Positions 42,550-51,011 of a stretch of DNA of 64,000 nt are shown piece by piece. Position 1 is the first letter of the stretch, and every line of letters begins with the position of its first letter. Source of the stretch: Pseudomonas moorei. GTDB taxonomy: Bacteria > Pseudomonadota > Gammaproteobacteria > Pseudomonadales > Pseudomonadaceae. Made by a program: the position numbers and the translations under genes. Location: contig NZ_VZPP01000004.1 in assembly GCF_008801475.1 (NCBI RefSeq), positions 248,001 to 312,000 on the forward strand, written 5' to 3'. The notes under the pieces are model-generated. The model saw only the letters and a program-made list of their open reading frames with translations, was not told the DNA's origin and made no database searches.

Positions 42550-43290
42550 TTACGCTTTGGACTTGCTGATGATATTGCCCGCGTGCAGCCCGCATTCCTT
42601 CTGCGTGGCTTCTTCCCACCACCAGCGGCCTTCGCGTTCGTGCTGGTTCGGTAGTACCGGGCGGGTGCAGGGTTCGCAGCCGATGCTGATGAACCCGCGC
42701 TCGTGCAGGCTGTTGTATGGCAGCTCCAGCATGCGGATGTAGCCCCAGATCTCTTCGCTGGTCATTTGTGCCAGCGGGTTGAATTTGTACAGGGTGCGCT
42801 CCGGGGTGGAAAACGCGCCGTCGATTTCCATCACAGCGACCGCGCTGCGAGTGCCGGGACTCTGATCGCGGCGTTGGCCGGTGGCCCAGGCTTTCACGCC
42901 TGACAGCTTGCGGCGCAGCGGTTCGATCTTGCGGATGCCGCAGCATTCGCCATGGCCGTCCTTGTAGAAACTGAACAGGCCCTTTTCCTTCACGAACGGT
43001 TCAAGTCTGGTGTAGTCCGGCGACACCAGTTCGATGTCGATCTTGTAGTGCTCGCGCACTTGATCGATGAAGCGGTAGGTCTCGGGGTGCAAGCGACCGG
43101 TGTCGAGGCTGAACACCTTGACGTTCTTGTTCAGCTTCCAGGCCATGTCCACCAGCACCACATCCTCGGCGCCGCTGAAAGATATCCACAGGTCATCGCC
43201 AAACTCGGCGAACGCGAGTTTCAGGATGTCCTGGGCGGATTTGTTGGCATAGGTCGTGGCGAGTTCCACGACGTCGAACGTTGGGCTCAT
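42550..43290 (-). CDS. cysH: Assimilatory adenylylsulfate (APS) reductase
   Basis: Reduces APS to sulfite in cysteine biosynthesis. 246 residues. PP-loop [14 protein letters not shown], nucleotide segment [12 protein letters not shown], [4Fe-4S] cysteines 116-117 (GECCGIRK) and 205/208 (IGCEPCTR), and the catalytic Cys233 in KECGLHAGN. The four cluster cysteines mark it as the APS rather than PAPS enzyme, as usual in Pseudomonas. Starts divergently from thrH. Confidence 0.97.
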   Translation of the reverse strand: MSPTFDVVELATTYANKSAQDILKLAFAEFGDDLWISFSGAEDVVLVDMAWKLNKNVKVFSLDTGRLHPETYRFIDQVREHYKIDIELVSPDYTRLEPFVKEKGLFSFYKDGHGECCGIRKIEPLRRKLSGVKAWATGQRRDQSPGTRSAVAVMEIDGAFSTPERTLYKFNPLAQMTSEEIWGYIRMLELPYNSLHERGFISIGCEPCTRPVLPNQHEREGRWWWEEATQKECGLHAGNIISKSKA

Positions 43291-43453
43291 CAGGGCGGCT
43301 TCCTACAGGTCATTGGCGCTGGGCGCTCTATATTGGGCCGATGGTAACAAAAAGCTGCGCCGGTCGGGGTGTCCTCTGCGTTGCGTGGTGGGGGAGTAAT
43401 CGCTAGAGTTCGGGCTCGCTCGACTCAATAAACAATACAAATGGGAGTGTCTT

Positions 43454-44071
43454 GTGGAAATTGCCTGTCTGGACCTTGAAGGTGTGCTGGTCCCGGAAAT
43501 CTGGATCGCCTTCGCCGAAAAAACCGGGATCGAATCCCTCAGGGCCACCACCCGGGACATTCCCGACTACGACGTGTTGATGAAGCAGCGCCTGCGGATT
43601 CTCGACGAACAAAACCTGAAGCTCGCTGATATCCAGGAAGTGATCGCCACGCTCAAGCCGCTGGACGGCGCCATTGAATTCGTCAACTGGCTGCGTGAGC
43701 GCTTCCAGGTGGTGATTCTGTCGGACACCTTCTACGAATTTTCCCAGCCGCTGATGCGCCAGCTGGGCTTCCCGACCTTGCTGTGCCATCGTCTGATTAC
43801 CGACGATGCCGGACGGGTGACGAGCTATCAGTTGCGTCAGAAAGACCCGAAGCGCCAGTCGGTATTGTCCTTCAAGAGCCTGTACTACCGGGTCATTGCC
43901 GCCGGTGATTCCTACAACGACACCACGATGCTGGGCGAGGCCGATGCCGGCATTCTGTTCCATGCACCGGACAACGTGATCCGTGAGTTCCCGCAATTCC
44001 CGGCGGTGCACACCTTTGAAGACCTGAAGCAGGAATTCATCAAGGCCTCCAACCGCGCCCTGAGCCTGTAA
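43454..44071 (+). CDS. thrH: Phosphoserine phosphatase/homoserine phosphotransferase ThrH
   Basis: HAD-family enzyme of 205 residues that can transfer phosphate from phosphoserine to homoserine, feeding threonine synthesis. Motif I IACLDLEGVLVPEIW (DLEG, the ThrH form of DxDG), VVILSDTFYEFSQ motif II and IAAGDSYNDTTML motif IV. GTG start with GGGAG 7 nt upstream. Followed by a REPIN and convergent to pabB. Confidence 0.95.
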   Translation: MEIACLDLEGVLVPEIWIAFAEKTGIESLRATTRDIPDYDVLMKQRLRILDEQNLKLADIQEVIATLKPLDGAIEFVNWLRERFQVVILSDTFYEFSQPLMRQLGFPTLLCHRLITDDAGRVTSYQLRQKDPKRQSVLSFKSLYYRVIAAGDSYNDTTMLGEADAGILFHAPDNVIREFPQFPAVHTFEDLKQEFIKASNRALSL

Positions 44072-44079
44072 CGCGACCC

Positions 44080-44183
44080 CCTGTAGGAGCGAGCCTGCTC
44101 GCGATGGACGTCAACGATCACGCGTTCAGTCTGAAAGCGAGCGGGGTCTTCAAGTTCATCGCGAGCAGGCTCACTCCCACAGG
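44080..44183. repeat. REPIN after thrH
   Basis: CTGTAGGAGCGAGCCTGCTCGCGATGG and inverse; spacer begins ACGTCAACGATCACGCG. Confidence 0.9.
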
Positions 44184-44195
44184 GAGCGGTGTTAA

Positions 44196-45539
44196 TCAGA
44201 GGTTTTGCAGGGTATCGAGCAGCACCTTCACCTTGGTGATCGATTCCTGATACTCGGCCTGCCACTGCGAATCCGCGACAATCCCGCCACCGCCCCAGCA
44301 ACACACCTGCCCATCCTTGACCAGCAAACTGCGAATGGCGATGGAGCTGTCCATCTCGCCGCGCACGTCCAGGTACAACAACGAACCGCAATACAGCCCG
44401 CGCCGGGTCGGTTCCAGCTCATCGATGATCTGCATCGCGCGAATTTTCGGCGCCCCGGTAATCGAGCCGCCCGGGAAGCTGCCGGCGATCAAGTCCAGCG
44501 CGTCGCGATCATCGGCCAATTGGCCGGTCACGCTGCTCACCAGGTGATGCACGTTGGGGTAGCTTTCCAGACTGAACAATTCCGGTACCCGTACCGAACC
44601 CGTTCTGCAGGTCCGACCGAGGTCGTTGCGCAGCAGGTCGACGATCATCAGGTTTTCCGCGCGATCCTTGGGGCTGGCCAACAGTTCGGCGGCGTTGGCC
44701 GCGTCTTCGGCGGGTGTGACACCACGAGGGCGAGTGCCTTTGATCGGCCGGGTTTCAACCAGCCGCTCGCTGACTTTGACGAAGCGCTCCGGCGACAGGC
44801 TCAGCACGGCGGCGCCGTCGGGCAGGCTCTGGAAGCCGGAAAAGGGTGTCGGGCACGCCGCCCGCAACGCGCAGTACGCGGTCCATGGATCACCCTGGCA
44901 AGGGGCGCGGAAGCGTTGGGCGAAGTTGACCTGATAGCAGTCGCCGGCCTGGATGTATTGCTGAATGCGCTCGATGGCGTGGCGATATTGATCGGCGCTC
45001 AGGTCGGCATTCATCGGCGCTTGCAGTTTGAAAGCCTCCACCGATTCAACCGCTGGCTGCTCGAAGAGCTGAATCAAACGCTCGCGCTCGCTGTCCGGCA
45101 GCACCGGATGAAACACTAACTGAGTGGTCTGCCGCTGGTGATCGCTGATCAGCGCCCAGTCGTACAGGCCGAAGCGCGCATCCGGCAATTGCAGGTCGTC
45201 CAGGGCCTGGCTCGGCAGGTGTTCCAGATGACGGCCGAAATCGTAGCTCAGGTAACCGATCAAACCGCCGGCAAAGGGCAGTTCACAGTTGTCAGGCATG
45301 GCGGCATCGCCGAGACGCGTCAGATTTTCCCGCAGGCGTTGCAGGAAATCAGCACCGCTTTCGTCGGGCAATACCGTCAGTTGTTCCAGTGGCCAGGCGC
45401 TGAGCAAGTCATAGCGACCGCGTTCGGCGCTCGGTCGGCCGCTGTCGAGCAGCACGGCACCGGGGGCATGGCGGATGGCCGCGAAGTAATCGGCGGGGTT
45501 GGCGCGATAGGGAAGCGGGTGTACGGAGCAGGTCAACAT
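44196..45539 (-). CDS. pabB: Aminodeoxychorismate synthase component I
   Basis: Forms 4-amino-4-deoxychorismate from chorismate and ammonia for folate. 447 residues. Chorismate-binding enzyme of the TrpE/PabB family; PIKGTRPRG (PIKGT, the PabB form with the active Lys), ENLMIVDLLRNDLGR and FPGGSITGAPKIRAM are diagnostic. ATG at 45539 was chosen although the frame stays open upstream, since the conserved N-terminus starts here; no clear ribosome site. The amidotransferase PabA is not in this window. Substrate comes from AroC, encoded at 11.7 kb. Confidence 0.95.
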   Translation of the reverse strand: MLTCSVHPLPYRANPADYFAAIRHAPGAVLLDSGRPSAERGRYDLLSAWPLEQLTVLPDESGADFLQRLRENLTRLGDAAMPDNCELPFAGGLIGYLSYDFGRHLEHLPSQALDDLQLPDARFGLYDWALISDHQRQTTQLVFHPVLPDSERERLIQLFEQPAVESVEAFKLQAPMNADLSADQYRHAIERIQQYIQAGDCYQVNFAQRFRAPCQGDPWTAYCALRAACPTPFSGFQSLPDGAAVLSLSPERFVKVSERLVETRPIKGTRPRGVTPAEDAANAAELLASPKDRAENLMIVDLLRNDLGRTCRTGSVRVPELFSLESYPNVHHLVSSVTGQLADDRDALDLIAGSFPGGSITGAPKIRAMQIIDELEPTRRGLYCGSLLYLDVRGEMDSSIAIRSLLVKDGQVCCWGGGGIVADSQWQAEYQESITKVKVLLDTLQNL

Positions 45540-45647
45540 GGGTGAGGGCGATCGGCCGTTGAGGCGGGGTGGGGATTGTAGTCCCCTGCAGGATTTGGTC
45601 CTAGAGGGGATGTCGGAAAATGGCTGGTTGGAGTCCGTTACGCAAAA

Positions 45648-45772
45648 CCTGTGGCGAGGGAGCTTGCTCCCGTTGGATTGCGAAGCAGCCCCCTTGGTTT
45701 CTTCTGTCCCACCGAGTGTTCTGGTTTTGCGACTGCTTCGCAGCCGAGCGGGAGCAAGCTCCCTCGCCACAA
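45648..45772. repeat. REPIN of the GTGGCGAGGGAGC type
   Basis: CTGTGGCGAGGGAGCTTGCTCCC and inverse GGGAGCAAGCTCCCTCGCCACA separated by about 75 bp. A different arm family from the GCTCGCGATG elements. Confidence 0.85.
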
Positions 45773-45802
45773 AAGCAATGAATATCCCTGACGGAGTGGG
45801 AA

Positions 45803-46789
45803 TCAGCCCTCGACGGTCGGGACATGCCCGAACATCTCCTGCACAAACGCCACGCGCTCTTCGACGGTTTCGGTCACGCCGCGAGCCCTGAGGTCTTCCA
45901 GTCGCGCTTCGACCGCATGGGTGCGCAGGGTCAAACCGCAGTGGTTGGCAATCTGGATGTTCAAGCCCGGCCGGGCGTTGAGCTCCAGGATCAGCGGACC
46001 TTTTTCCTGGTCCAGCACCATGTCGACACCGATGTAACCCAGGCCGCACAGCTCATGACAACCGGCGGCGAGTTTCATGAAACCGTCCCAGTAAGGCAAT
46101 TGCACGCCGTCAACGGCGTTGGTGGTGTCGGGGTGTTTGTTGATGATGTTGTTCAGCCAGGTACCGCGCAGGGTCAGGCCGGTGGCCAGGTCGACACCGA
46201 CGCCGATGGCGCCCTGGTGCAGGTTGGCCTTGCCGCTGGACTGGCGGGTCGGCAAGCGCAGCATGGCCATGACCGGGTAACCCATCAGCACGATGATGCG
46301 GATGTCCGGTACGCCTTCGTAACTGATGCTTTTGAAGATCTGGTCCGGGATCACCCGGTATTCGATCAGTGCCCGGTCGCGATGCCCGCCCAGCGAATAC
46401 AGGCCGGTGAGGATGCTGGAAATCTGATGCTGGATTTCCTCCCGGCTGATGATTTTTCCGGACACCGTGCGAAAGCGGCCCTCGAAGCGGTCAGCGACCA
46501 CCAGGATGCCGTCGCCGCCCGCGCCCTGGGCCGGCTTGATCACGAAGTCGTTGCGATCGCCGATGATTCTGTCGAGGTTGTCGATTTCTTTCTCGGTGGA
46601 GATCACGCCATACATTTCCGGCACGTGGATGCCGGCGGCGATGGCGCGTTCCTTGGTAATGATCTTGTCGTCGACGATCGGGTACAGGCTGCGCTTGTTG
46701 TACTTGAGCACGTAGTCCGCATTGCGCCGATTGATGCCCATGATGCCGCGGGCTTCCAGGGCCTTCCAGGTCTTCCAGAAGCCGAACAT
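45803..46789 (-). CDS. RimK-like ATP-grasp ligase (alpha-L-glutamate ligase-like)
   Basis: 328 residues, ATP-grasp fold of the ATPgrasp_ST/RimK-related group. NDFVIKPAQGAGGDGILVV is the ATP-binding loop and GPLILELNARPGLNIQIANH the metal-binding motif. Expected to ligate an amino acid, perhaps glutamate, to a carboxylate. Its start overlaps the upstream gene's stop (TGATG), and the three genes 48866-45803 form one tight unit with an inactive transglutaminase and a retropepsin-like protease. Cytosolic; product unknown. Confidence 0.9.
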   Translation of the reverse strand: MFGFWKTWKALEARGIMGINRRNADYVLKYNKRSLYPIVDDKIITKERAIAAGIHVPEMYGVISTEKEIDNLDRIIGDRNDFVIKPAQGAGGDGILVVADRFEGRFRTVSGKIISREEIQHQISSILTGLYSLGGHRDRALIEYRVIPDQIFKSISYEGVPDIRIIVLMGYPVMAMLRLPTRQSSGKANLHQGAIGVGVDLATGLTLRGTWLNNIINKHPDTTNAVDGVQLPYWDGFMKLAAGCHELCGLGYIGVDMVLDQEKGPLILELNARPGLNIQIANHCGLTLRTHAVEARLEDLRARGVTETVEERVAFVQEMFGHVPTVEG

Positions 46790-48324
46790 CAGCTGTCAGC
46801 CTTGTTCAGGAAGGCCTTGAAACGCACCAGTTCGGTCAGTCGATAGCCGCGATAACGCCCCATCGCCAGCATGAAGCCCACCATGATCAGCAGGACTGCC
46901 GGGAAGGTGAAGACGAAGTACACCAGCTCCGGCACGGTCATGATCAGGTGGGCCAGGGAGGCCGCGAACAGCGTGCCGATCGCCACTTTCATGGCGTGGC
47001 TGGCACCGCGTTCTTCCCAGGTGATCGACAGGCGTTCGATGGTCATGGTCAGGATCACCATCGGGAACAGCGCCACCGACAACCCGCGCTCCAGGCCAAG
47101 CTTGTGGCTGAACAGGCTGATTGCGGCGATCAACACCACTACGAATGTCAGCACCACGGACAGCCTTGGCAGCATCTGCAGCTTCAAGTGCTCAAGGTAG
47201 GAACGCAGCGACAGCCCCAGCGCCGTGATGATGGTAAACAGCACGATGCCGAAACCGAGCTGGGTCTCGCGGAAGGCCAGGGCGATCAGCACCGGGGTAA
47301 AGGTACCCAGCGTCTGCAGGCCGACCAGGTTGCGCAGGATCAGGATCACCAGCACGCCGATCGGGATCATCACCATGATCATGAAGGTCTGCTGGGTTTG
47401 CAGCGGCAGGCCGTACAACGAGTATTCGAGGAAGTTGGCGTCGGTGTTTTCGTCGGTCAGCTTCGCCAGGCGAATGGCGTTCATTTCGCTGTTGTTCAGG
47501 CTGAAGGTCACGTTGGCCTTCTTGCCGCCATCGACGGTGATCAGGTTTTCGTCACCCGTCCACCACAGCAGGCGGTCGGTCGGCAGGCCTTGTTCACCGG
47601 TTTCCGGGTTGAAGTACAACCAGTCGGTGCCGTTGAAGCTGCGCAGCCAGAGTTCCGGGGTTTGTGGCTGATCGGCTACCAGGCGAATGGTGTGGACTTT
47701 CTCGATGGGCACGTGGGCGATGGACAGCAGCAGTTCGACGATCCGGGCCTTGTGCACGGTGGATGGATCACCGGCCAGCAGCAACTTCACGTTGTCATCG
47801 TTGAGATTGTTGACACGTTTGATGGCTTCGCCGATGAACGTCTCGACGTCGGCCGAGTGTTGGCGGATTGGTGCGAGCAGGGCTTCGGCGGCGATTTTTT
47901 CCGGGCCTTCGATGGCGATGCTGTCGCGGAAAGTCGGGCCCTTGACCTTGGACTTTTCGCCGGAATAGCGCTTGGTCAGCACCAGGCGGTAATACAGGGT
48001 CTGGTTGCCCTTGGCGCGGCGCGCGGACCAGGTGACCTTGCGGTTGCCGTCGACGCGGTTCACCGCCACGCCGTAGTTGTTGGAGATGAAGCTCTCATTG
48101 AGGCTGACGAAGTCGCGGCTCAGGGGTGGCACGAACATCTGGATCTTGACCGGGTCCTTGGCATTGGCGACGAACTCGACCTTGGCGTCGATGTTCCACA
48201 AGTCGTCGGTGGCGTCTTCGGTCACGGGAATGCCGAGCACGAAGATCTGATAGGCCGTAACTGAAATGCCCAGCACCACCAGAATGGCGATCAGCAGTTT
48301 CAGGTGAAGGGTAAGAGAGCGCAT
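46789..48324 (-). CDS. Inactive-transglutaminase-fold membrane protein with C-terminal 7TM domain
   Basis: 511 residues. N-terminal membrane anchor (LLIAILVVLGISVTAYQIFV), then a periplasmic domain of about 290 residues of the inactive transglutaminase type (no Cys/His/Asp triad recognised; LWLRSFNGTDWLYFNPETGE keeps the fold), then about six to seven membrane helices (IMVMIPIGVLVILILRNLV onward). Families: Transglut_i_TM and 7TM_transglut. It sits between the protease (5 bp gap) and the ATP-grasp ligase (1-nt overlap). It may sense or bind a periplasmic peptide. Function is inferred. Confidence 0.9.
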   Translation of the reverse strand: MRSLTLHLKLLIAILVVLGISVTAYQIFVLGIPVTEDATDDLWNIDAKVEFVANAKDPVKIQMFVPPLSRDFVSLNESFISNNYGVAVNRVDGNRKVTWSARRAKGNQTLYYRLVLTKRYSGEKSKVKGPTFRDSIAIEGPEKIAAEALLAPIRQHSADVETFIGEAIKRVNNLNDDNVKLLLAGDPSTVHKARIVELLLSIAHVPIEKVHTIRLVADQPQTPELWLRSFNGTDWLYFNPETGEQGLPTDRLLWWTGDENLITVDGGKKANVTFSLNNSEMNAIRLAKLTDENTDANFLEYSLYGLPLQTQQTFMIMVMIPIGVLVILILRNLVGLQTLGTFTPVLIALAFRETQLGFGIVLFTIITALGLSLRSYLEHLKLQMLPRLSVVLTFVVVLIAAISLFSHKLGLERGLSVALFPMVILTMTIERLSITWEERGASHAMKVAIGTLFAASLAHLIMTVPELVYFVFTFPAVLLIMVGFMLAMGRYRGYRLTELVRFKAFLNKADS

Positions 48325-48329
48325 TTAAA

Positions 48330-48866
48330 TTACTCTGCGGTATGAGCGTCGGTGGTGCAGGCGGGTTTGCCGGCAGCATATTTGAGGCTGGGGTCGACCA
48401 GCGCGTCGAAGCGTTTGAGTGCTTCGGAGCCAATCAGGAGCGGGTATTGAAAAGCGCTGCGGTCGGTCAGGTTCACTTCGATGCTGCGCAGGGCCGAGCC
48501 CATGCAGATATCCAGTTCGATCACCGGGCGGGCGGTGTATTTCTTGCCTTCTTCGGGGTCGTAGTCGCCGGCCCGACGCTTGATCTTGCTGACCCGGGCC
48601 AGCGGTCGTTCGATCGGGTGCGAATGGGCAGCGTCGATGGCCAGATAGAAACGCACCCACGACTCGCCGTTGCGTTTGAAGCGTTTGATGTCGCGGGCAC
48701 TCAGGGATGCGGTTTTCGCCCCGGTGTCGAGTTTGGCCGCCACTTCCAGGTCGATACCGCCCAGGGACGCGTATTCATTGAGGCCGTACACGGTCTTTTC
48801 CCCCGCTGCGGCAAAACCGGGCAGACAGAGAAAATAAAGGAGTGTGGGGAAGGGCTTGAGTCTCAT
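48330..48866 (-). CDS. Retropepsin-like aspartyl protease (RimB/ATP-dependent Zn protease family)
   Basis: 178 residues with a signal peptide (PFPTLLYFLCLPGFAAA). The active-site motif is AAKLDTGAKTASL (DTGA at 47-50), and RSAFQYPLLIGSEALKRF is the paired core strand; the family is annotated as putative ATP-dependent zinc protease but its fold is retropepsin-like. Being exported, it would act in the periplasm, unlike cytosolic RimB. First gene of the trio with the inactive transglutaminase and RimK-like ligase. Substrate unknown. Confidence 0.88.
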   Translation of the reverse strand: MRLKPFPTLLYFLCLPGFAAAGEKTVYGLNEYASLGGIDLEVAAKLDTGAKTASLSARDIKRFKRNGESWVRFYLAIDAAHSHPIERPLARVSKIKRRAGDYDPEEGKKYTARPVIELDICMGSALRSIEVNLTDRSAFQYPLLIGSEALKRFDALVDPSLKYAAGKPACTTDAHTAE

Positions 48867-49081
48867 AAATCCTGGTGCGCAGCGGTCCGTACTTCGATTC
48901 AAGGCCCTGGCATCACTGCGCAAGCTCCCTCGTATGCCTATCAGCTATTTATGACAAGCCGTGCAGATGTGGCAAACAAATGCGGGCGGCATTCTAGCAC
49001 GGTGGTTTTATGGCGCCAGCGCTGGCCGGCGGCTATAAACAGAGGTTTCTGCTTTGTTATGGTGCAGACGGTTATTAGACG

Positions 49082-49093
49082 ATTGTCGACAAT
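49082..49093. promoter_or_regulatory. GntR operator 1, ATTGTCGACAAT
   Basis: Perfect 12-bp palindrome just upstream of the -35 hexamer. Same FCD half-site pattern (TTGT/ACAA) as the purine-locus sites but with a CG centre. Confidence 0.65.
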
Positions 49094-49106
49094 ATCTAAT
49101 TATCCT

Positions 49107-49135
49107 TTGACTAAGGCGCCTTGATTCGCTAGTTT
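49107..49135 (+). promoter_or_regulatory. Sigma70 promoter of the prp operon
   Basis: TTGACT, 17 bp, TAGTTT. Predicted start about 49142, between the two operators. Confidence 0.6.
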
Positions 49136-49156
49136 TTGCGGCATTGGCTTTCAAGG

Positions 49157-49166
49157 TGTCGACAAT
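49157..49166. promoter_or_regulatory. GntR operator 2, abutting the start codon
   Basis: TGTCGACAAT, the inner ten bases of operator 1, ends directly at the ATG of the regulator. The centres of the two sites are 74 bp apart, about seven turns. Confidence 0.6.
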
Positions 49167-49886
49167 ATGCTGGATCAACTCGATCCCCCGATCATTGCCC
49201 AGGACGATTCGGAAACACTTTCCGAGAACGTCTTCCGGCGCATTCAGGCGGCCATCGTCAAGGGTGAGATCGCCCCGGGCAGCAAAATCTCCGAACCCGA
49301 GCTGGCGCGTACCTACGGCATCAGCCGTGGTCCGTTGCGCGAAGCCATCCACCGCCTCGAAGGCCAGCGCCTGCTGGTGCGTGTGCCGCACGTCGGTGCG
49401 CGGGTGGTGTCGCTCAACCATGCCGAGCTGCTCGAGCTTTACGAAATCCGTGAGTCCCTCGAAGGCATGGCCTGTCGCCTGGCCGCCGAGCGTATGACCC
49501 TCGAAGAAATCGACGAGCTGCGTCGGGTCCTTGAAACCCACGAGCGCGACGAGGCGTTTCAGGCGGGTCGGGGCTACTACCAGCAGGAAGGCGATTTCGA
49601 CTTCCACTACCGAATCATCCAGGGCAGCGGCAACCGTACGCTGACGCAAATGCTCTGCGGCGAGCTGTATCAATTGGTGCGCATGTACCGCATCCAGTTC
49701 TCCACCACGCCCAATCGGCCACACCAGGCATTCGCCGAGCACCACCGAATTCTCGATGCCATCGCCGACCGTGACGGTGAACTGGCCGAGTTGTTGATGC
49801 GCCGCCACATCGGCGCTTCCAAACGCAATATCGCCCGTCATTACCAGGACGGCGCCAACCCGACAGCCAAACGAGGTGAGTCATGA
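49167..49886 (+). CDS. GntR (FCD) regulator of the methylcitrate operon
   Basis: 239 residues. N-terminal w[33 protein letters not shown] (GntR core), C-terminal helical FCD effector domain with [16 protein letters not shown] and a His/Asp metal-binding set ([18 protein letters not shown]). First gene of the prp operon; its stop overlaps the prpB start by 4 nt. It probably represses the operon until a methylcitrate-cycle intermediate binds; ligand is inferred from context. Confidence 0.92.
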   Translation: MLDQLDPPIIAQDDSETLSENVFRRIQAAIVKGEIAPGSKISEPELARTYGISRGPLREAIHRLEGQRLLVRVPHVGARVVSLNHAELLELYEIRESLEGMACRLAAERMTLEEIDELRRVLETHERDEAFQAGRGYYQQEGDFDFHYRIIQGSGNRTLTQMLCGELYQLVRMYRIQFSTTPNRPHQAFAEHHRILDAIADRDGELAELLMRRHIGASKRNIARHYQDGANPTAKRGES

Positions 49887-50773
49887 GTTTGAACAAGAGC
49901 ACTCCAGGCCAGCGTTTCCGCGATGCGGTCGCCAGCGAGCATCCATTGCAAGTGGTCGGCGCAATCAACGCCAACCACGCGCTGCTGGCCAAGCGCGCCG
50001 GTTTCAAGGCGATCTACCTGTCGGGTGGTGGGGTGGCTGCGGGCTCCCTCGGCGTGCCGGACCTGGGCATCACCGGCCTGGATGACGTGCTGACCGACGT
50101 GCGTCGCATCACCGACGTCTGCGACCTGCCGCTGCTGGTGGACGTGGACACCGGTTTCGGCTCCTCGGCGTTCAACGTCGCCCGTACCGTCAAGTCGATG
50201 ATCAAGTTCGGCGCGGCGGCGATTCACATCGAAGACCAGGTCGGCGCCAAGCGTTGCGGCCACCGTCCTAACAAAGAAATCGTCTCGCAGCAGGAAATGG
50301 TCGACCGCATCAAGGCCGCCGTCGATGCCCGTACCGATGACAGCTTCGTGATCATGGCCCGTACCGACGCCCTGGCAGTGGAAGGTCTGGAATCTGCCCT
50401 GGATCGTGCCGCCGCGTGCATCGAGGCCGGCGCCGACATGGTGTTCCCGGAAGCTATCACCGAACTGGAGATGTACAAGCTGTTCGCCAGCCGCGTGAAA
50501 GCGCCGATCCTGGCCAACATCACCGAATTCGGCGCGACGCCGCTGTACACCACCGAGCAACTGGCAGGTGCCGATGTGTCGCTGGTGCTGTACCCGCTGT
50601 CGGCCTTCCGCGCCATGAACAAGGCTGCCGAGAACGTCTACACCGCGATCCGTCGCGACGGCACGCAGCAGAACGTCATCGACACCATGCAGACTCGCAT
50701 GGAACTTTACGATCGCATCGACTACCACACCTTCGAGCAGAAGCTCGATGCGTTGTTTGCGGCGAAGAAGTAA
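49883..50773 (+). CDS. prpB: Methylisocitrate lyase
   Basis: Cleaves 2-methylisocitrate to pyruvate and succinate. 296 residues, isocitrate-lyase/PEP-mutase fold. Active-site loop [10 protein letters not shown] with catalytic Cys125, the [19 protein letters not shown]-terminal segment and Mg-binding [12 protein letters not shown] overlap with the regulator. Followed by a REPIN before prpC. Confidence 0.96.
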   Translation: MSLNKSTPGQRFRDAVASEHPLQVVGAINANHALLAKRAGFKAIYLSGGGVAAGSLGVPDLGITGLDDVLTDVRRITDVCDLPLLVDVDTGFGSSAFNVARTVKSMIKFGAAAIHIEDQVGAKRCGHRPNKEIVSQQEMVDRIKAAVDARTDDSFVIMARTDALAVEGLESALDRAAACIEAGADMVFPEAITELEMYKLFASRVKAPILANITEFGATPLYTTEQLAGADVSLVLYPLSAFRAMNKAAENVYTAIRRDGTQQNVIDTMQTRMELYDRIDYHTFEQKLDALFAAKK

Positions 50774-50818
50774 TGAACACCCTGTACCTGTAAACCTGCA
50801 GCCGAGACTGCAATGGTA

Positions 50819-50922
50819 CCTGTAGGAGCGAGCTTGCTCGCGATGGACGTCAACGATAACGCGGGGGAGCCTGATGCCCCGCAGTGCAGCGTCTATCATC
50901 GCTAGCAAGCTAGCTCCTACAG
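50819..50922. repeat. REPIN between prpB and prpC
   Basis: CTGTAGGAGCGAGCTTGCTCGCGATGG and an inverse partner whose core has drifted (CATCGCTAGCAAGCTAGCTCCTACAG). Spacer begins ACGTCAACGATAACGCG. Confidence 0.9.
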
Positions 50923-51011
50923 GGAATCCAGCGATCATGCGATCAGACAGTCCGGCAACCAGGTAGGCAGACAAAGAATCTCTGACAAATTCAAGAAAAC
51001 TGGAGACAGCA

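Larger units (their letters stand above)
48867..49166. other. Divergent intergenic region of the prp regulator
   Basis: 300 bp without a gene, between the retropepsin gene and the GntR regulator. It contains the prp promoter and two palindromes listed below. Confidence 0.7.

Noticed and set aside
44183..46049. Upstream extension of pabB into the RimK-like gene
   Set aside because: The open frame upstream of 45539 runs through a REPIN and the opposite-frame end of another gene; the conserved PabB N-terminus starts at MLTCSVHPLPY.
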